Shown here: one piece after another, positions 27,470 to 36,283 of the stretch
How positions within the stretch are numbered: the first letter of the stretch is position 1
Layout of the letters: every line of letters starts with the position of its first letter
DNA from: Desulfosporosinus fructosivorans
GTDB lineage: Bacteria; Bacillota; Desulfitobacteriia; Desulfitobacteriales; Desulfitobacteriaceae
Length of the DNA: 64,000 nucleotides
Direction: 5' to 3'
Assembly: GCF_004766045.1 (NCBI RefSeq)
Contig: NZ_SPQQ01000003.1
Location: forward strand, 682,001 to 746,000
Notes under the pieces: generated by a model
What the model was told of the DNA's origin: nothing
What the model saw: only the letters and a program-made list of their open reading frames with translations
Databases searched by the model: none
Position numbers and translations under genes: made by a program

Positions 27470-27964
27470 TCACTCCTGTTTATTCTTTGGGGGTGAGCTT
27501 GTTATCGTTTCAAGCCTTCCAATTGCAGAGTAGGCCGCTTGACTTATTCTTTCGAACGGGTGGGAAATTTGCAGGCTGATTTGCTGGACAATCTGGCTAT
27601 TTAATTGGGCTACTTGACCGCTCTCAATAGTAGGGGCCAATGAAGTTAAGTTAAGGGCTAACAAGAGGACTCCCGCTGCCACCATGCTGAATCCCCAGTT
27701 CTTTAATTCGAGTAGGTGAGGAAAACTAACTTTCTTATACCTATTTTTATCAATAGCCATCATTACATTGAGTTTAATAGTTGAAGGGGGGCTGAGGATT
27801 ACCTGGCTCTTCGCGAAGATGCCAGCGGTTTCCTGAATGATTGAAACAATATCCAGGCATTCAGAGCAATGCGTTAGATGGGCAGTCATATCTTCCAGTT
27901 CAGCTTCGTTCAAACTAGCTTTAACGTAACTGTGCCAGTTGTTTCGGCTTCGATAACACGTCAT
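27470..27964 (-). CDS. Anti-sigma factor with zf-HC2 domain
   Basis: 164 residues from ATG 27964, six bases behind GGGAGGTG. The N-terminus has a zinc-binding anti-sigma domain (HLTHCSEC, about residues 29-36), and a single membrane helix lies near residues 85-105. It would hold the adjacent ECF sigma at the membrane. The gene starts inside the end of the sigma gene, overlapping by 44 bases in another frame, so the two are translationally coupled. Confidence 0.85.
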   Translation of the reverse strand: MTCYRSRNNWHSYVKASLNEAELEDMTAHLTHCSECLDIVSIIQETAGIFAKSQVILSPPSTIKLNVMMAIDKNRYKKVSFPHLLELKNWGFSMVAAGVLLLALNLTSLAPTIESGQVAQLNSQIVQQISLQISHPFERISQAAYSAIGRLETITSSPPKNKQE

Positions 27965-28511
27965 CGCGCTCACCTCCCAATACTAAAGGTTGTAGTTTGT
28001 CTTTTAGCATGTTTCGACCTCTGAACAACCGGGTTTCGACCGTTCTTTTAGGAGAGTCGATTATGTCAGCGATCTGCTGGGGACTAAAATCCTCAAAATA
28101 ATATAAAATGAGAACAGTACTGTAGATCGTTGGTAGGCTAGCAACGGCCCTGTGTACTTCAGACGCAGATTCTTGGCGGATAAACAAATCTTCTGCGCTC
28201 CCTTCTTTGTCGCAGAGGTTATCAAAATAAGTGCTTTCTTCAATAAATGGCTTTTTTTTTCGAGACCAATCGATACAATGGTTGACAGCAATTCGGTATA
28301 GCCAAGTGGAAAAGCTGGAATCCTGTTTGAATCCTGCGAGGCTATTGTAGGCTTTAATGAAAATTTCTTGGGCAATGTCCCGAGCGTCTTCAACATTTTG
28401 GGTATAGTAAAAGGCGGTTCGGTATAACCCTGCCTGATAGCGTTCCACGATATCGTCATACCGTTCGCCATTTCCTTTGAGGATGCTTCTAATCAACTCG
28501 TCATCTTGCAA
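27921..28511 (-). CDS. ECF-type RNA polymerase sigma factor
   Basis: 196 residues. Region 2 (about 20-90) with DARDIAQEIFIKAYNSL and FSTWLYRIAVNHCIDWSRK, region 4 (about 125-180) with SPQQIADIIDSPKRTVETRLFRGR. SigW-like group. Starts at TTG 28511. Forms an operon with the anti-sigma and B-box membrane genes. Confidence 0.95.
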   Translation of the reverse strand: MQDDELIRSILKGNGERYDDIVERYQAGLYRTAFYYTQNVEDARDIAQEIFIKAYNSLAGFKQDSSFSTWLYRIAVNHCIDWSRKKKPFIEESTYFDNLCDKEGSAEDLFIRQESASEVHRAVASLPTIYSTVLILYYFEDFSPQQIADIIDSPKRTVETRLFRGRNMLKDKLQPLVLGGERDDVLSKPKQLAQLR

Positions 28512-28581
28512 ATATCCATCACCGCCCTCACCTTACACCCTTTAGACGTGTTCATGCGTCTATTATACGTCAACGATAATT

Positions 28582-28611
28582 AAAAAACCCCGTTGACTCG
28601 TTTTCAACGGG
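28582..28611 (-). terminator. Terminator between the small membrane protein gene and the sigma gene
   Basis: Read on the minus strand: CCCGTTGA, 7-base loop, TCAACGGG and then a six-base T run. It separates the sigma operon from the upstream gene, so the sigma gene has its own promoter in the intervening bases. Confidence 0.85.
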
Positions 28612-28715
28612 ATAGTCTATAGCGGTAACTCCGTGAATTATATTTATCCTATCGTAAGATTCCCACTCCTTGTTGGAGAGCTAAAGTACTTGATGTTTAA
28701 CTAAATGAAACGAGT

Positions 28716-28928
28716 TTACTTTATTGGTAGGTTGAAAAACCATACTCCTAACCCGAAAAAGGCATGTAAACTTACGACTATAACTATGAACATAGCATTG
28801 CGTCTGTGAAAACTAAAGGGAAGCTTGATTAATCGTTTCCCAGAAAGGATTTGGAGTGTCAGCAACACCATAAGAAGTAATCCTAACCAAACGGTTAGGG
28901 GTTTCCCCCATAATAAAGGCACGTACAT
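28716..28928 (-). CDS. Small hypothetical membrane protein
   Basis: 70 residues from ATG 28928 (AGAGGGGG nine bases upstream). Two hydrophobic helices (about 8-28 and 45-65) separated by a basic loop HRRNA. No family recognised. Followed by a terminator. Confidence 0.65.
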   Translation of the reverse strand: MYVPLLWGKPLTVWLGLLLMVLLTLQILSGKRLIKLPFSFHRRNAMFIVIVVSLHAFFGLGVWFFNLPIK

Positions 28929-28934
28929 GTTCAA

Positions 28935-29207
28935 TTTCCCCCTCTGATAATAATTCGTCAGTTTATTTTAGTTAATATAATATCATCATGTGGGAAAAGA
29001 GAATAGTACTATGGGGGCAGTAACAAACTGCAAAGCAATTGTTACTGCCCCTTAATGAAGGCTGAAAATTCCTCATACCCCTTATTGACTCCAATGACAC
29101 TTGCGATGATCAAGACTGAAAGGACTAAAGACGATACTCACTACAATACTTAACCACCCTTTTATTGTGTTTTAGTGGTTTTGAGATGATATCCCAAAAC
29201 CACTATT
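28935..29207. other. Intergenic region with two hairpins
   Basis: Contains a perfect 13-bp stem-loop (29013-29025 with 29038-29050, GGGGCAGTAACAA and complement) whose sequence resembles the ends of the repeat at 1329-1500, and the tetR terminator at 29173-29205. No gene seen. Confidence 0.6.
29173..29205 (-). terminator. Terminator of the tetR gene
   Basis: 11-bp stem TAGTGGTTTTG with CAAAACCACTA, directly after the TetR stop codon on the minus strand. Confidence 0.8.
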
Positions 29208-29837
29208 TCATCGGACGTATATACCATACTTTAAGACCTCAACATATTCTTTGTATTCATCCATGATTTTATCGACATCCCTTAACAATTCCTGTTCCCG
29301 CCCTTTATACTTTTTGATGTATTTTCCTTGTAAAGACTCTAAAAACAGCATCACGACTTCTAACGCTATCTCAGGGTTTACGCTGTCTCTGAACTTTGAG
29401 GAATCGATGTCTTTAAAAATCGATGGCATAAACTCGTTGGCTAATTGTTGGTATTTGTCTTGAATCTCCGCGCGAAGCTCCTCTGGGGAATTCATAAAAG
29501 CTTGTAGTATAACCTTACTAATATTAGGATTAGTGTTGTAAATCTGGAGTTTAACCATTCCTAATTCTAGGAGTCGATCGAAAATGTCCTTCGAATTTTG
29601 TAACGGGTATTTTTTATATCCCGTTATTAGGAGTTGGAGACAATACTCGACAATATAGAGAAACAGGTTTTTCTTGTTACCAAAATAGTGGAACAAGATT
29701 CCCTTAGAAATTTTAGCATTTTTGATGATCGCATTGGTAGAAGCTTTCTCATACCCTTTGTCGGCAAACTCTTGGATACACGCCTCCAGAATTCTTTGTT
29801 TTTTATCCTCGATAAGATTTTCGAAATTACTGTACAA
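29208..29837 (-). CDS. TetR/AcrR-family transcriptional regulator
   Basis: 209 residues. N-terminal HTH (about 14-60) with RILEACIQEFADKGYEKAS and SKGILFHYFGNKKNLF; the C-terminal ligand domain is of the usual size. Starts at TTG 29837 behind GAGAGGG. It lies 115 bases downstream of the ABC-2 exporter genes on the same strand and probably represses them. Confidence 0.92.
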   Translation of the reverse strand: MYSNFENLIEDKKQRILEACIQEFADKGYEKASTNAIIKNAKISKGILFHYFGNKKNLFLYIVEYCLQLLITGYKKYPLQNSKDIFDRLLELGMVKLQIYNTNPNISKVILQAFMNSPEELRAEIQDKYQQLANEFMPSIFKDIDSSKFRDSVNPEIALEVVMLFLESLQGKYIKKYKGREQELLRDVDKIMDEYKEYVEVLKYGIYVR

Positions 29838-29952
29838 ATTAAGCCCTCTCTTTAAAACCTGCTACGCATTAATACACACTTCTCATTATAAGCTAGATAT
29901 GCCCCAGATGTCATCATATAGACGGTCAAGATCATTGATGATGAAGTAGATT

Positions 29953-30750
29953 CTAAACATTTAGATCCCGTTTTCTATAGAATACGTAGGTCGCACTAAG
30001 AGAGACTGCAATAATCGAAACCGACAAAATTACAAAAACGGGTTCGAAGCCTCCACTAGGGATCAAATTCTTTGCCTCAAAATATTTAAAGGGTGTTAAA
30101 TACCTTAAATTTCCGAGCTTGAGGTTGATATCAATTGCCGTGGATAAAAGGTAAGCTACTAGAATTATACCTGTAGCCATAGATGGAGAAGTTTTAGGGT
30201 GCTTACTTACTGCTGCCAATGCTGTGCCGATAAACATAAACATCAATTGCAAAATAAACATTCCTGCCATTAATAATGTTATATCACCGGTAACTGATTC
30301 ACCTTTACCGAAATATCCAACAATAACAAATGAAGAAATTAAAGTAACAATATTTAGTATGATGATGTTGACGAAGGCGGCCGATAGTTTGGCTGTAATA
30401 ATTTTGTCCCTTGAAATGGGCTTAACCATCAAAAATTCCGTCGTTTTATCTCGTTCTTCCTTCGAAATAATATTAGCTCCAAGCATTGCGGCATGAATCG
30501 TGGTCATTAATACTAAGTATAAAAATAGTAGCGCATAAAAGCCACTGGCTTTTGATAAATCAAAAGCACCAATGCCAAATATTGCTTGTACTACTTTAGG
30601 TAGTTTGCTCATAACGTCATTGATGGATTGGCCTGTAGTTGAAAAAACTTCATATTTGCTCATTCCAGTGCCTACCATTAATAAAACGGCGATACACCAT
30701 ATGATCAGTGATTTTCTATGGGCTTTCATTTCTATTATAAATATATTCAT
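29953..30750 (-). CDS. ABC-2 family transporter permease
   Basis: 265 residues from ATG 30750, seven bases after GGGAGGATC; a longer frame upstream overlaps the preceding gene and is unlikely. Six hydrophobic segments, N-terminus NIFIIEMKAHRKSLIIW, and the exporter motif KTTEFLMVKPISRDKI. Paralogous to the gene directly upstream; both open with the same AHRKS/AYRKS pattern, indicating a tandem duplication into a heterodimeric exporter. Confidence 0.88.
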   Translation of the reverse strand: MNIFIIEMKAHRKSLIIWCIAVLLMVGTGMSKYEVFSTTGQSINDVMSKLPKVVQAIFGIGAFDLSKASGFYALLFLYLVLMTTIHAAMLGANIISKEERDKTTEFLMVKPISRDKIITAKLSAAFVNIIILNIVTLISSFVIVGYFGKGESVTGDITLLMAGMFILQLMFMFIGTALAAVSKHPKTSPSMATGIILVAYLLSTAIDINLKLGNLRYLTPFKYFEAKNLIPSGGFEPVFVILSVSIIAVSLSATYVFYRKRDLNV

Positions 30751-30781
30751 AATGATCCTCCCATTTTCTTTTTGCAATCGA

Positions 30782-31582
30782 CTAGACTGAATCAATATCT
30801 TTCTTGACGTAAATAATGTAACTAGCAACGATTGCTAGAGTAATAAGCCCGACCTCTAAGATAATAAACGAAGTTTCATAGCTGGCATTTTGTATGATAT
30901 AGGCAGGGTCATAGAATTTAAAGGGTGTTATATATCTCAGGTTGTCATCACCGATAGCAGAACCAAACATACTAATAAAGAAGAATGCAAATACAGTCCC
31001 CAGAGAAACAGGAAGCACTGATTTAATTTTAGGAGCTACTACAGAAACGACAACGCCTAGTGCCAAGAACATTAATTGAATGAAATAAAGTGTTGCAGAA
31101 ATCAGTAGGAATATTTTCATACTAAAAGCTTGAGATGTTACAATAGATGCCGTTATACTGGCAACAACGATATAAATTGCATTAGTAATCGCTAACGATG
31201 CCAAAGCAGCTAAAAGCTTAGCCGTCATAATCTGTACACGAGAAACAGGCTTTGTTAAAAGAAAATCTGCTGTTTTTTCACGTACTTCCTTGGAAACAAT
31301 GGAAGTCCCAAGATTCATAGCTTGAATTGCTCCACAAAGCGTAATATATAGAAAGGTTAGGGTAGAATAAAAACCTAAAAGAGATCCAATATTATCCAAC
31401 GAAAGTCCAATTGCATTTCGTAAGGCTAAAGGTAAACTCTCTAGTAATTTCTTTAGCTCTTCGGCATTACTTGAAAAGGCAGGAAACATCACTAAAAAAA
31501 GAATGACAATTACAGCCAACGAAATGGTCCAAATAACAGTTGATTTTCTATAAGCGTTCAACTCGTGTAGAAACATATTCAT
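30782..31582 (-). CDS. ABC-2 family transporter permease
   Basis: 266 residues, six membrane segments, with KTADFLLTKPVSRVQI, the same motif as the downstream paralogue. Five bases after the ATPase gene. The pair plus ATPase form an exporter of unknown substrate, such as a peptide, antibiotic or lipid. Confidence 0.88.
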   Translation of the reverse strand: MNMFLHELNAYRKSTVIWTISLAVIVILFLVMFPAFSSNAEELKKLLESLPLALRNAIGLSLDNIGSLLGFYSTLTFLYITLCGAIQAMNLGTSIVSKEVREKTADFLLTKPVSRVQIMTAKLLAALASLAITNAIYIVVASITASIVTSQAFSMKIFLLISATLYFIQLMFLALGVVVSVVAPKIKSVLPVSLGTVFAFFFISMFGSAIGDDNLRYITPFKFYDPAYIIQNASYETSFIILEVGLITLAIVASYIIYVKKDIDSV

Positions 31583-31587
31583 TAAGG

Positions 31588-32472
31588 CTACTCCTCCCTT
31601 TCATAATAATGCATAAAGACATCTTCAAGGCTTGGCTCCTCTATCCAAAGATTAACTACTTCTATGACGGAAAGTTTTTGCAGAATCAAATTGATGTTGC
31701 CTTTGAATAGGAAGCTTACAGAGTTGCCTTTTACAAGTAAGTTAGTAACCCCATTAATGTTAAAATACTCCTTGTCGATCTTAGATGTGGTCTCAATCTC
31801 AAAGTTCTTAAAATTATTCTCTTTTAAATCGCTAATCCTTTCTATGTTAATAATTTTTCCTTCTTTAATGATAGCAACTCTTTCGCACATTTTCTGAACC
31901 TCACTTAAAACATGGGAAGAAAATAGAATTGTGGTACCTTTTCTATTTTCTTCCTTTAGCAAGTCAAAGAACTTCTGCTGCATAAGAGGATCTAATCCGC
32001 TGGTAGGTTCATCGAGCATAATAAGTTTTGGCTCATGGAGCAAACCTTGTACAATTCCCACTTTCTTTTTATTACCATAAGACAAATCATTAATTTTCTT
32101 TTTCAGATCAAGGTCCATTATATCTGCTAATTCCTTAATTCTTTTACTGCAATCTTTTTTATAAAAACTAGCCGAATATTTGAGTAAATCGATAACCTTC
32201 ATATTGTCGTAATAAAAAACTTCAGAAGGCAGATACCCTATTTCCTTTTTAATTTCAGGTCCAAATTCTATACAATCTTTCCCGAAAATCTTTGCACTAC
32301 CACTGGTTGGATAAATAAGAGACAGCAGTGTCCTAATTGTTGTGGATTTTCCCGCTCCATTCGGTCCAATAAACCCAAAGATTTCTCCCTCTTCAACATT
32401 AAAACTAACATCTGTTATTCCTCTCGCTGTACCGTAAGTTTTGGTAAGGTTTTTAATTTCAATAATATTCAT
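31588..32472 (-). CDS. ABC transporter ATP-binding protein (exporter)
   Basis: 294 residues. Walker A GPNGAGKST near residue 36, signature LSYGNKKKVGI, Walker B LIMLDEPTSGLD, and a C-terminal domain of about 80 residues common in BcrA/NatA-type exporters. First gene of the exporter operon. The TATCCTCC complement upstream gives a good ribosome site. Confidence 0.95.
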   Translation of the reverse strand: MNIIEIKNLTKTYGTARGITDVSFNVEEGEIFGFIGPNGAGKSTTIRTLLSLIYPTSGSAKIFGKDCIEFGPEIKKEIGYLPSEVFYYDNMKVIDLLKYSASFYKKDCSKRIKELADIMDLDLKKKINDLSYGNKKKVGIVQGLLHEPKLIMLDEPTSGLDPLMQQKFFDLLKEENRKGTTILFSSHVLSEVQKMCERVAIIKEGKIINIERISDLKENNFKNFEIETTSKIDKEYFNINGVTNLLVKGNSVSFLFKGNINLILQKLSVIEVVNLWIEEPSLEDVFMHYYEREE

Positions 32473-32528
32473 ATACTATATCCTCCTTAGATTTTGAAAG
32501 TAACTCTATAAAATGCGATTTATCTTAA

Positions 32529-32669
32529 TCGTTTACCCAGCGCGATTTTGAGATTGGCGTTGACCATGGGTCGAAGGGTAATTTGGTTGTTATTGTCTCC
32601 ATGTTTATGGGACGAGCTGGACTGAGTGAATATTTATTGGATAATATCTCGAACCTCGCATTCACATAA
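32529..32669 (+). pseudogene. Possible C-terminal remnant of a TrkH/KtrB-type potassium transporter
   Basis: A 46-codon plus-strand frame without a start or ribosome site reads GNLVVIVSMFMGRAG near its middle, like the last helix of Ktr/Trk channels (MFIGRVG). The remainder is too short and diverged for certainty. It fills the gap between the convergent-facing exporter operon and nhaC. Confidence 0.25.
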
Positions 32670-32682
32670 GTCAGAATGTAGG

Positions 32683-34101
32683 TCAAATCAAGAGCGAGGC
32701 AATCCCATATAAAACCGTTGTTATTCCAGCTGCGATTAACGACGGTTTTAGCTTTGAGCGAGCATAATCTATCACTGGAAGATTGAGAATTGTACAGAGA
32801 GTTACCGTATTATCGCTCAAAGGAGAGGCAAAAGCCCCAAACGTACCACTGGCAAACACAGCTCCGATGACTAATATAATACTAGACCCGCTTTGATGGG
32901 CGAGGGTTACGCCTAAGGGCATTAACAAGCCCCAAGCTCCCCATGAGGAACCGATAAAATAAGCGAGTATACTTCCTAAGACAAAAACGACCGGGGCTAT
33001 AAACTCAGGTGGGATCCAGCCAATTAAATTAGAGGCAATATAGTTGGAAAATCCCAGATCCTCAGAGACTGCGGACAAGGCCCAAACCAAAGCCAGCATG
33101 AGGATGACAGAAACTAATTCATTGCCCCCCTCGATAAAATGAGTGACTAATTTTCCAGCGCTGAAACCCTGTAAGAGGAAAAAGAAAAGGGATAGAATCA
33201 ACGTCATAAACAAGGCCTCTAACATCACACCTAAGGCATCTGCTTTTATAAAGGCTTCGAAGAAGCTACTAGTCTGGGTATGTCCATCCCACCAACTTAA
33301 AAACACAGTCCCCACTAAGACAAAGCTCAGGGGCAAAAGGAGGTTCCAAGGCTTGCTTGGAGTTTCCTTTTCATAGGCATGAAGACATCTTTGTAGTTTT
33401 TCCTCCTCCAGCTGAGCATTAAGGGCATCAGTTCCGTGTCCTAGTGAATCGCTGGCAAATTTTTTAAAGAAGCTATAATAAACTCCTATCCCTATAATGA
33501 CAAGAGAGAAAAAATTAAAGGGAATGCTTCTAATATAAACGCTGTAGGGGCTTTCGGCGATGCCTACCAGTTGCAAGGCGGTACCAGTCAAAGACACCAT
33601 ATATCCTACAAAAGCAGTTGCTATTGGCACGAGCACAACCACGGGATTTGAGGTTACTTCAATGACGAAGCCCAACTTATGTGTAGACAACGGTAATCTC
33701 TGCTTTAATAGTTTCATAATGGGTGCAATGGTCACGATTCGGAAATTTGGATTATTGAAGGTTCCAATTGTTGAAAGCCAAATGAGCACCATAGCAGCTC
33801 GTTCGGTTTTTACGTTGCGTCCCACAAGATCAACAAACCCTTTCATTCCTCCAGTCATCTTTGTTAAACTAATGAGTCCGGCAAAAACATAGAGAAAGAT
33901 AATGATTCGAATATTGTTGGTTTTCACCAAGTTGTCGACTAAGTAGGAGATTAGCGTTTTGACCCCGCCAAAGAGATCTGGTTGGACAAGGTAACTCCCT
34001 AAGATCAACCCCATAAACAGGCCTGGTTGAACTTGCTTGGAGAGGACCGCAATCGGAATAACAACTAGAAAAGGTAAGAGAGATACCCAAGAACTTTCCA
34101 T
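32683..34101 (-). CDS. NhaC-family Na+/H+ antiporter
   Basis: 472 residues with about 11 membrane helices. NhaC-type signatures: GSSWGAWGLLMPLGVTLA in the C-terminal half, FASPLSDNTVTLCT near residue 430, and FNNPNFRIVTIAPIMK near 115. Exchanges sodium for protons, or possibly carboxylates as in MleN relatives. Single-gene unit. Confidence 0.88.
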   Translation of the reverse strand: MESSWVSLLPFLVVIPIAVLSKQVQPGLFMGLILGSYLVQPDLFGGVKTLISYLVDNLVKTNNIRIIIFLYVFAGLISLTKMTGGMKGFVDLVGRNVKTERAAMVLIWLSTIGTFNNPNFRIVTIAPIMKLLKQRLPLSTHKLGFVIEVTSNPVVVLVPIATAFVGYMVSLTGTALQLVGIAESPYSVYIRSIPFNFFSLVIIGIGVYYSFFKKFASDSLGHGTDALNAQLEEEKLQRCLHAYEKETPSKPWNLLLPLSFVLVGTVFLSWWDGHTQTSSFFEAFIKADALGVMLEALFMTLILSLFFFLLQGFSAGKLVTHFIEGGNELVSVILMLALVWALSAVSEDLGFSNYIASNLIGWIPPEFIAPVVFVLGSILAYFIGSSWGAWGLLMPLGVTLAHQSGSSIILVIGAVFASGTFGAFASPLSDNTVTLCTILNLPVIDYARSKLKPSLIAAGITTVLYGIASLLI

Positions 34102-34275
34102 TATGCTCCTGCTTTCTATGTAGATATTTGTTTTATTATCTCCAGATTGGAAATGATATATAAATATAGCAGGATTTTAGGCAGACTTCTAGAATACTTA
34201 AGATAAGACGTGGAGTCTAAGAATAAGAATCGAAAAGTGAAAGCAAATAAAAATTAAAGATAAGGGGATTGAATT

Positions 34276-34467
34276 TTGGAAAGACCGCAAAGTAATCCTA
34301 GTCGTATGGTTGTTATTGAAAACAAGACCAGTGGGGAACGTTTTCTTGTTGATCTTTTACGGGGCCAAACGTATGATAAAGAACAATATACCAAGATTAC
34401 CTATGAAGTCCCTCTCAAGAAGGAATTTTGGGATTTGCCACGTTTAGTTAAGACAAAGCATTCATAA
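34276..34467 (+). CDS. Small hypothetical protein
   Basis: 63 residues, soluble, charged. Starts at TTG 34276 with AAGGGGATT upstream and ends just before a strong terminator, so it looks like a real single-gene unit. No family recognised. Confidence 0.55.
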   Translation: MERPQSNPSRMVVIENKTSGERFLVDLLRGQTYDKEQYTKITYEVPLKKEFWDLPRLVKTKHS

Positions 34468-34470
34468 AAC

Positions 34471-34507
34471 AAGTCAAGGCACCACCTAAGGGTTGGTGTC
34501 TTGACTT
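34471..34507 (+). terminator. Terminator after the small gene at 34276
   Basis: AAGTCAAGGCACCACC pairs with GGTTGGTGTCTTGACTT with one bulge and a short loop, then TTAATCC. Confidence 0.8.
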
Positions 34508-34574
34508 TAATCCCATTGAGGTTCAACTTTAGTCAAACGAGTTCTCTAATAAAATGTTATTGGGGGTGAAACTT

Positions 34575-34985
34575 ATGGATGAAATAGCCAATAGAACTAG
34601 TCTGAAAGGTACTTTAATGGAAGCGTTAGGTATTGAGATCGTAGAACTCGGTCCAGAAAAGGTGGTTGCAACCATGCCCGTCAATGAAGCTACAAGGCAA
34701 CCGTTTGGGCTATTGCACGGGGGAGCCTCAGTGGCACTGGCTGAAACTGTAGCGAGTGTGGGTACCTATAACCTCATAGATCCAGTAAGACAGTTTACAG
34801 TTGGGCTAGAGATCAATGCCAATCATATCCGCGGTAAACGTGATGGAATCGTAACCGCGGTTGGTACGCCACTCCACAAAGGGCGGACCACGATGGTTTG
34901 GGATATTAAGCTTACAGATGAAACAGGAAAGCTGATCTGTGTTTCCAGATGTACCATCGCAATAATCGACATACCAGAGAAGTAG
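34575..34985 (+). CDS. PaaI-family hotdog thioesterase
   Basis: 136 residues from ATG 34575, seven bases after GGGGGTG; the ATG at 34554 is upstream of that site. Hotdog fold acyl-CoA thioesterase: LLHGGASVALAETVAS is the catalytic helix (Glu as nucleophile/base), and GLEINANHIRG follows. Hydrolyses phenylacetyl- or hydroxybenzoyl-type thioesters in known members; substrate here unknown. Single gene with terminator at 35000-35037. Confidence 0.92.
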   Translation: MDEIANRTSLKGTLMEALGIEIVELGPEKVVATMPVNEATRQPFGLLHGGASVALAETVASVGTYNLIDPVRQFTVGLEINANHIRGKRDGIVTAVGTPLHKGRTTMVWDIKLTDETGKLICVSRCTIAIIDIPEK

Positions 34986-34999
34986 TTCAAGTGCTAATG

Positions 35000-35037
35000 A
35001 CAGAGGCTGTTAGGTTATCGACCTAATTAGCCTCTGT
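35000..35037 (+). terminator. Terminator after the thioesterase gene
   Basis: ACAGAGGCTGTTAGGT pairs with ACCTAATTAGCCTCTGT with one bulge and a 5-base loop, followed by CTTTCG. Confidence 0.8.
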
Positions 35038-35149
35038 CTTTCGTGAAAAGAGCACCTGTGGTTTACAAACTATTTAAATAGTGATATCATTTTAGTATCA
35101 TAAATTCTGAATTTGTGATCTTGATAATACCTTAGTGGGAGGGATTTTT

Positions 35150-35764
35150 ATGGTGCTAAGTCTTGATGAAGAGTTGTTGCTCATAGCGTATCATGAGGAA
35201 AAGGGCACACTACGCATGGCGGCTTATTCTAAGCTGGATGTTTGTTTCGTAGGAGCATTACTCATGAACTTAGCCCTTTTAAAACGTTTACGTGTAAGAC
35301 CAAAAACTCTCGAAGTTGTTGACCGAAAGCCTACGGGACAAGTCGATCTTGATGCTTTCTTAAAACAAATAGGAGATTCAGAGCACATAAAATCCACGGA
35401 TTTCTGGATTAAGGAATTAAAAAAGGGCGTAAAGCCTAGGATCAAAGAAAAACTAGAGAAACTAGTCGACCATGGAATCTTGAATCACGATGAGCGCAAA
35501 GTATTCTGGTTTTTTACCATTAACTGCTATCCTACACGGGATGACCGGCCGAAGCGGGAGATACTTAGGCACTTACAAACCGTGATTTTACGTGGAGAAA
35601 CCCCTGATCCGAAGACAGAAATGCTTATTTCTCTAGTTTGGGCCAGTGGGCTGGGGAATACGGTGTTTGATTCGGATGAAAGAAAGGATGCTAACAAACG
35701 GATTAAAGAGATTGCCAAATTAAATCTCATTGCTCAAGGCATTGCCAAGGCGAGTCAGGGATGA
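35150..35764 (+). CDS. GPP34/GOLPH3-family protein
   Basis: 204 residues from ATG 35150 (GGGAGGG seven bases upstream). The N-terminus MVLSLDEELLLIAYHEEKG and the following helical pattern match the GPP34 family, the fold of eukaryotic Golgi phosphoprotein 3. Bacterial members occur mainly in actinomycetes and some Firmicutes, with no settled function; membrane-lipid binding is inferred from the eukaryotic protein. Single gene with its own terminator. Confidence 0.8.
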   Translation: MVLSLDEELLLIAYHEEKGTLRMAAYSKLDVCFVGALLMNLALLKRLRVRPKTLEVVDRKPTGQVDLDAFLKQIGDSEHIKSTDFWIKELKKGVKPRIKEKLEKLVDHGILNHDERKVFWFFTINCYPTRDDRPKREILRHLQTVILRGETPDPKTEMLISLVWASGLGNTVFDSDERKDANKRIKEIAKLNLIAQGIAKASQG

Positions 35765-35789
35765 TAACAGAAAATCGTTGGTAGATAGC

Positions 35790-35824
35790 CCGTCATGTTT
35801 CAAAATGAACGTGACGGTTTTTTT
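35790..35824 (+). terminator. Terminator after the GPP34 gene
   Basis: CCGTCATGTT pairs with AACGTGACGG (one G-T pair) and is followed by a seven-base T run. Confidence 0.85.
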
Positions 35825-35865
35825 ATATTCTTCGCTAGGAGGGAAAAATAACTGCATAAATATTT

Positions 35866-35894
35866 TTGAGGATGCTACTAATTAGTAGCATAAT
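35866..35894 (+). promoter_or_regulatory. Toxin-antitoxin promoter with palindromic operator
   Basis: TTGAGG (35866-35871) and CATAAT (35889-35894) are 17 bases apart, good sigma-A spacing. The spacer is occupied by a perfect 20-bp palindrome, ATGCTACTAATTAGTAGCAT (35872-35891), which reaches into the -10. This fits autorepression by the HTH domain of the antitoxin. Confidence 0.65.
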
Positions 35895-35923
35895 GGGGTA
35901 TACTACGTTTGAAAGGTGTAGAA

Positions 35924-36283
35924 ATGGTTACAAAAGTAGAAACAGTTACAAAAGTAGAAATAGAAAAAACTCTAAGAGAATTTAAGGCTCTTATAAAACA
36001 AGATAGATGGACGTTTGTGGAACGAAGGATAAATCTCCAGGGATTGGCAGCCTTAGGGCTGACGGTTCCCCAAGCTAAGGCGGAAATTCTAGGGCTAAGT
36101 TATAGACATTATGATCGTGGTCCAGAAGCGGACCGCGATAGAGACGGGGATTTCATATGGGAATTCATCAAACGTATAGGGTCGCAGAAGGTCTACATCA
36201 AACTAAAGATTGATATTCGGGGCTGTGTGTGCCTTAGTTTTCACCGTTCGGTTGGACCGACTACCTTGCCGTTTAAGAGATAG
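35924..36283 (+). CDS. MqsR-family type II toxin
   Basis: 119 residues from ATG 35924, preceded by AAGGTG. Shares the MqsR layout (mRNA-cleaving RelE-like fold): a helical start (LREFKALIKQDRW), LGLTVPQAKAEILGLS, acidic DRGPEADRDRDGD, then IWEFIKRI, the strand VYIKLKI and CLSFH at the end, where E. coli MqsR has VYLKITV and VSFK. It differs clearly from E. coli MqsR, so it is a distant branch. The first residues repeat VTKVET/VTKVEI from an 18-bp tandem duplication. The antitoxin gene follows 25 bases later. Toxin-first order matches mqsRA. Confidence 0.75.
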   Translation: MVTKVETVTKVEIEKTLREFKALIKQDRWTFVERRINLQGLAALGLTVPQAKAEILGLSYRHYDRGPEADRDRDGDFIWEFIKRIGSQKVYIKLKIDIRGCVCLSFHRSVGPTTLPFKR

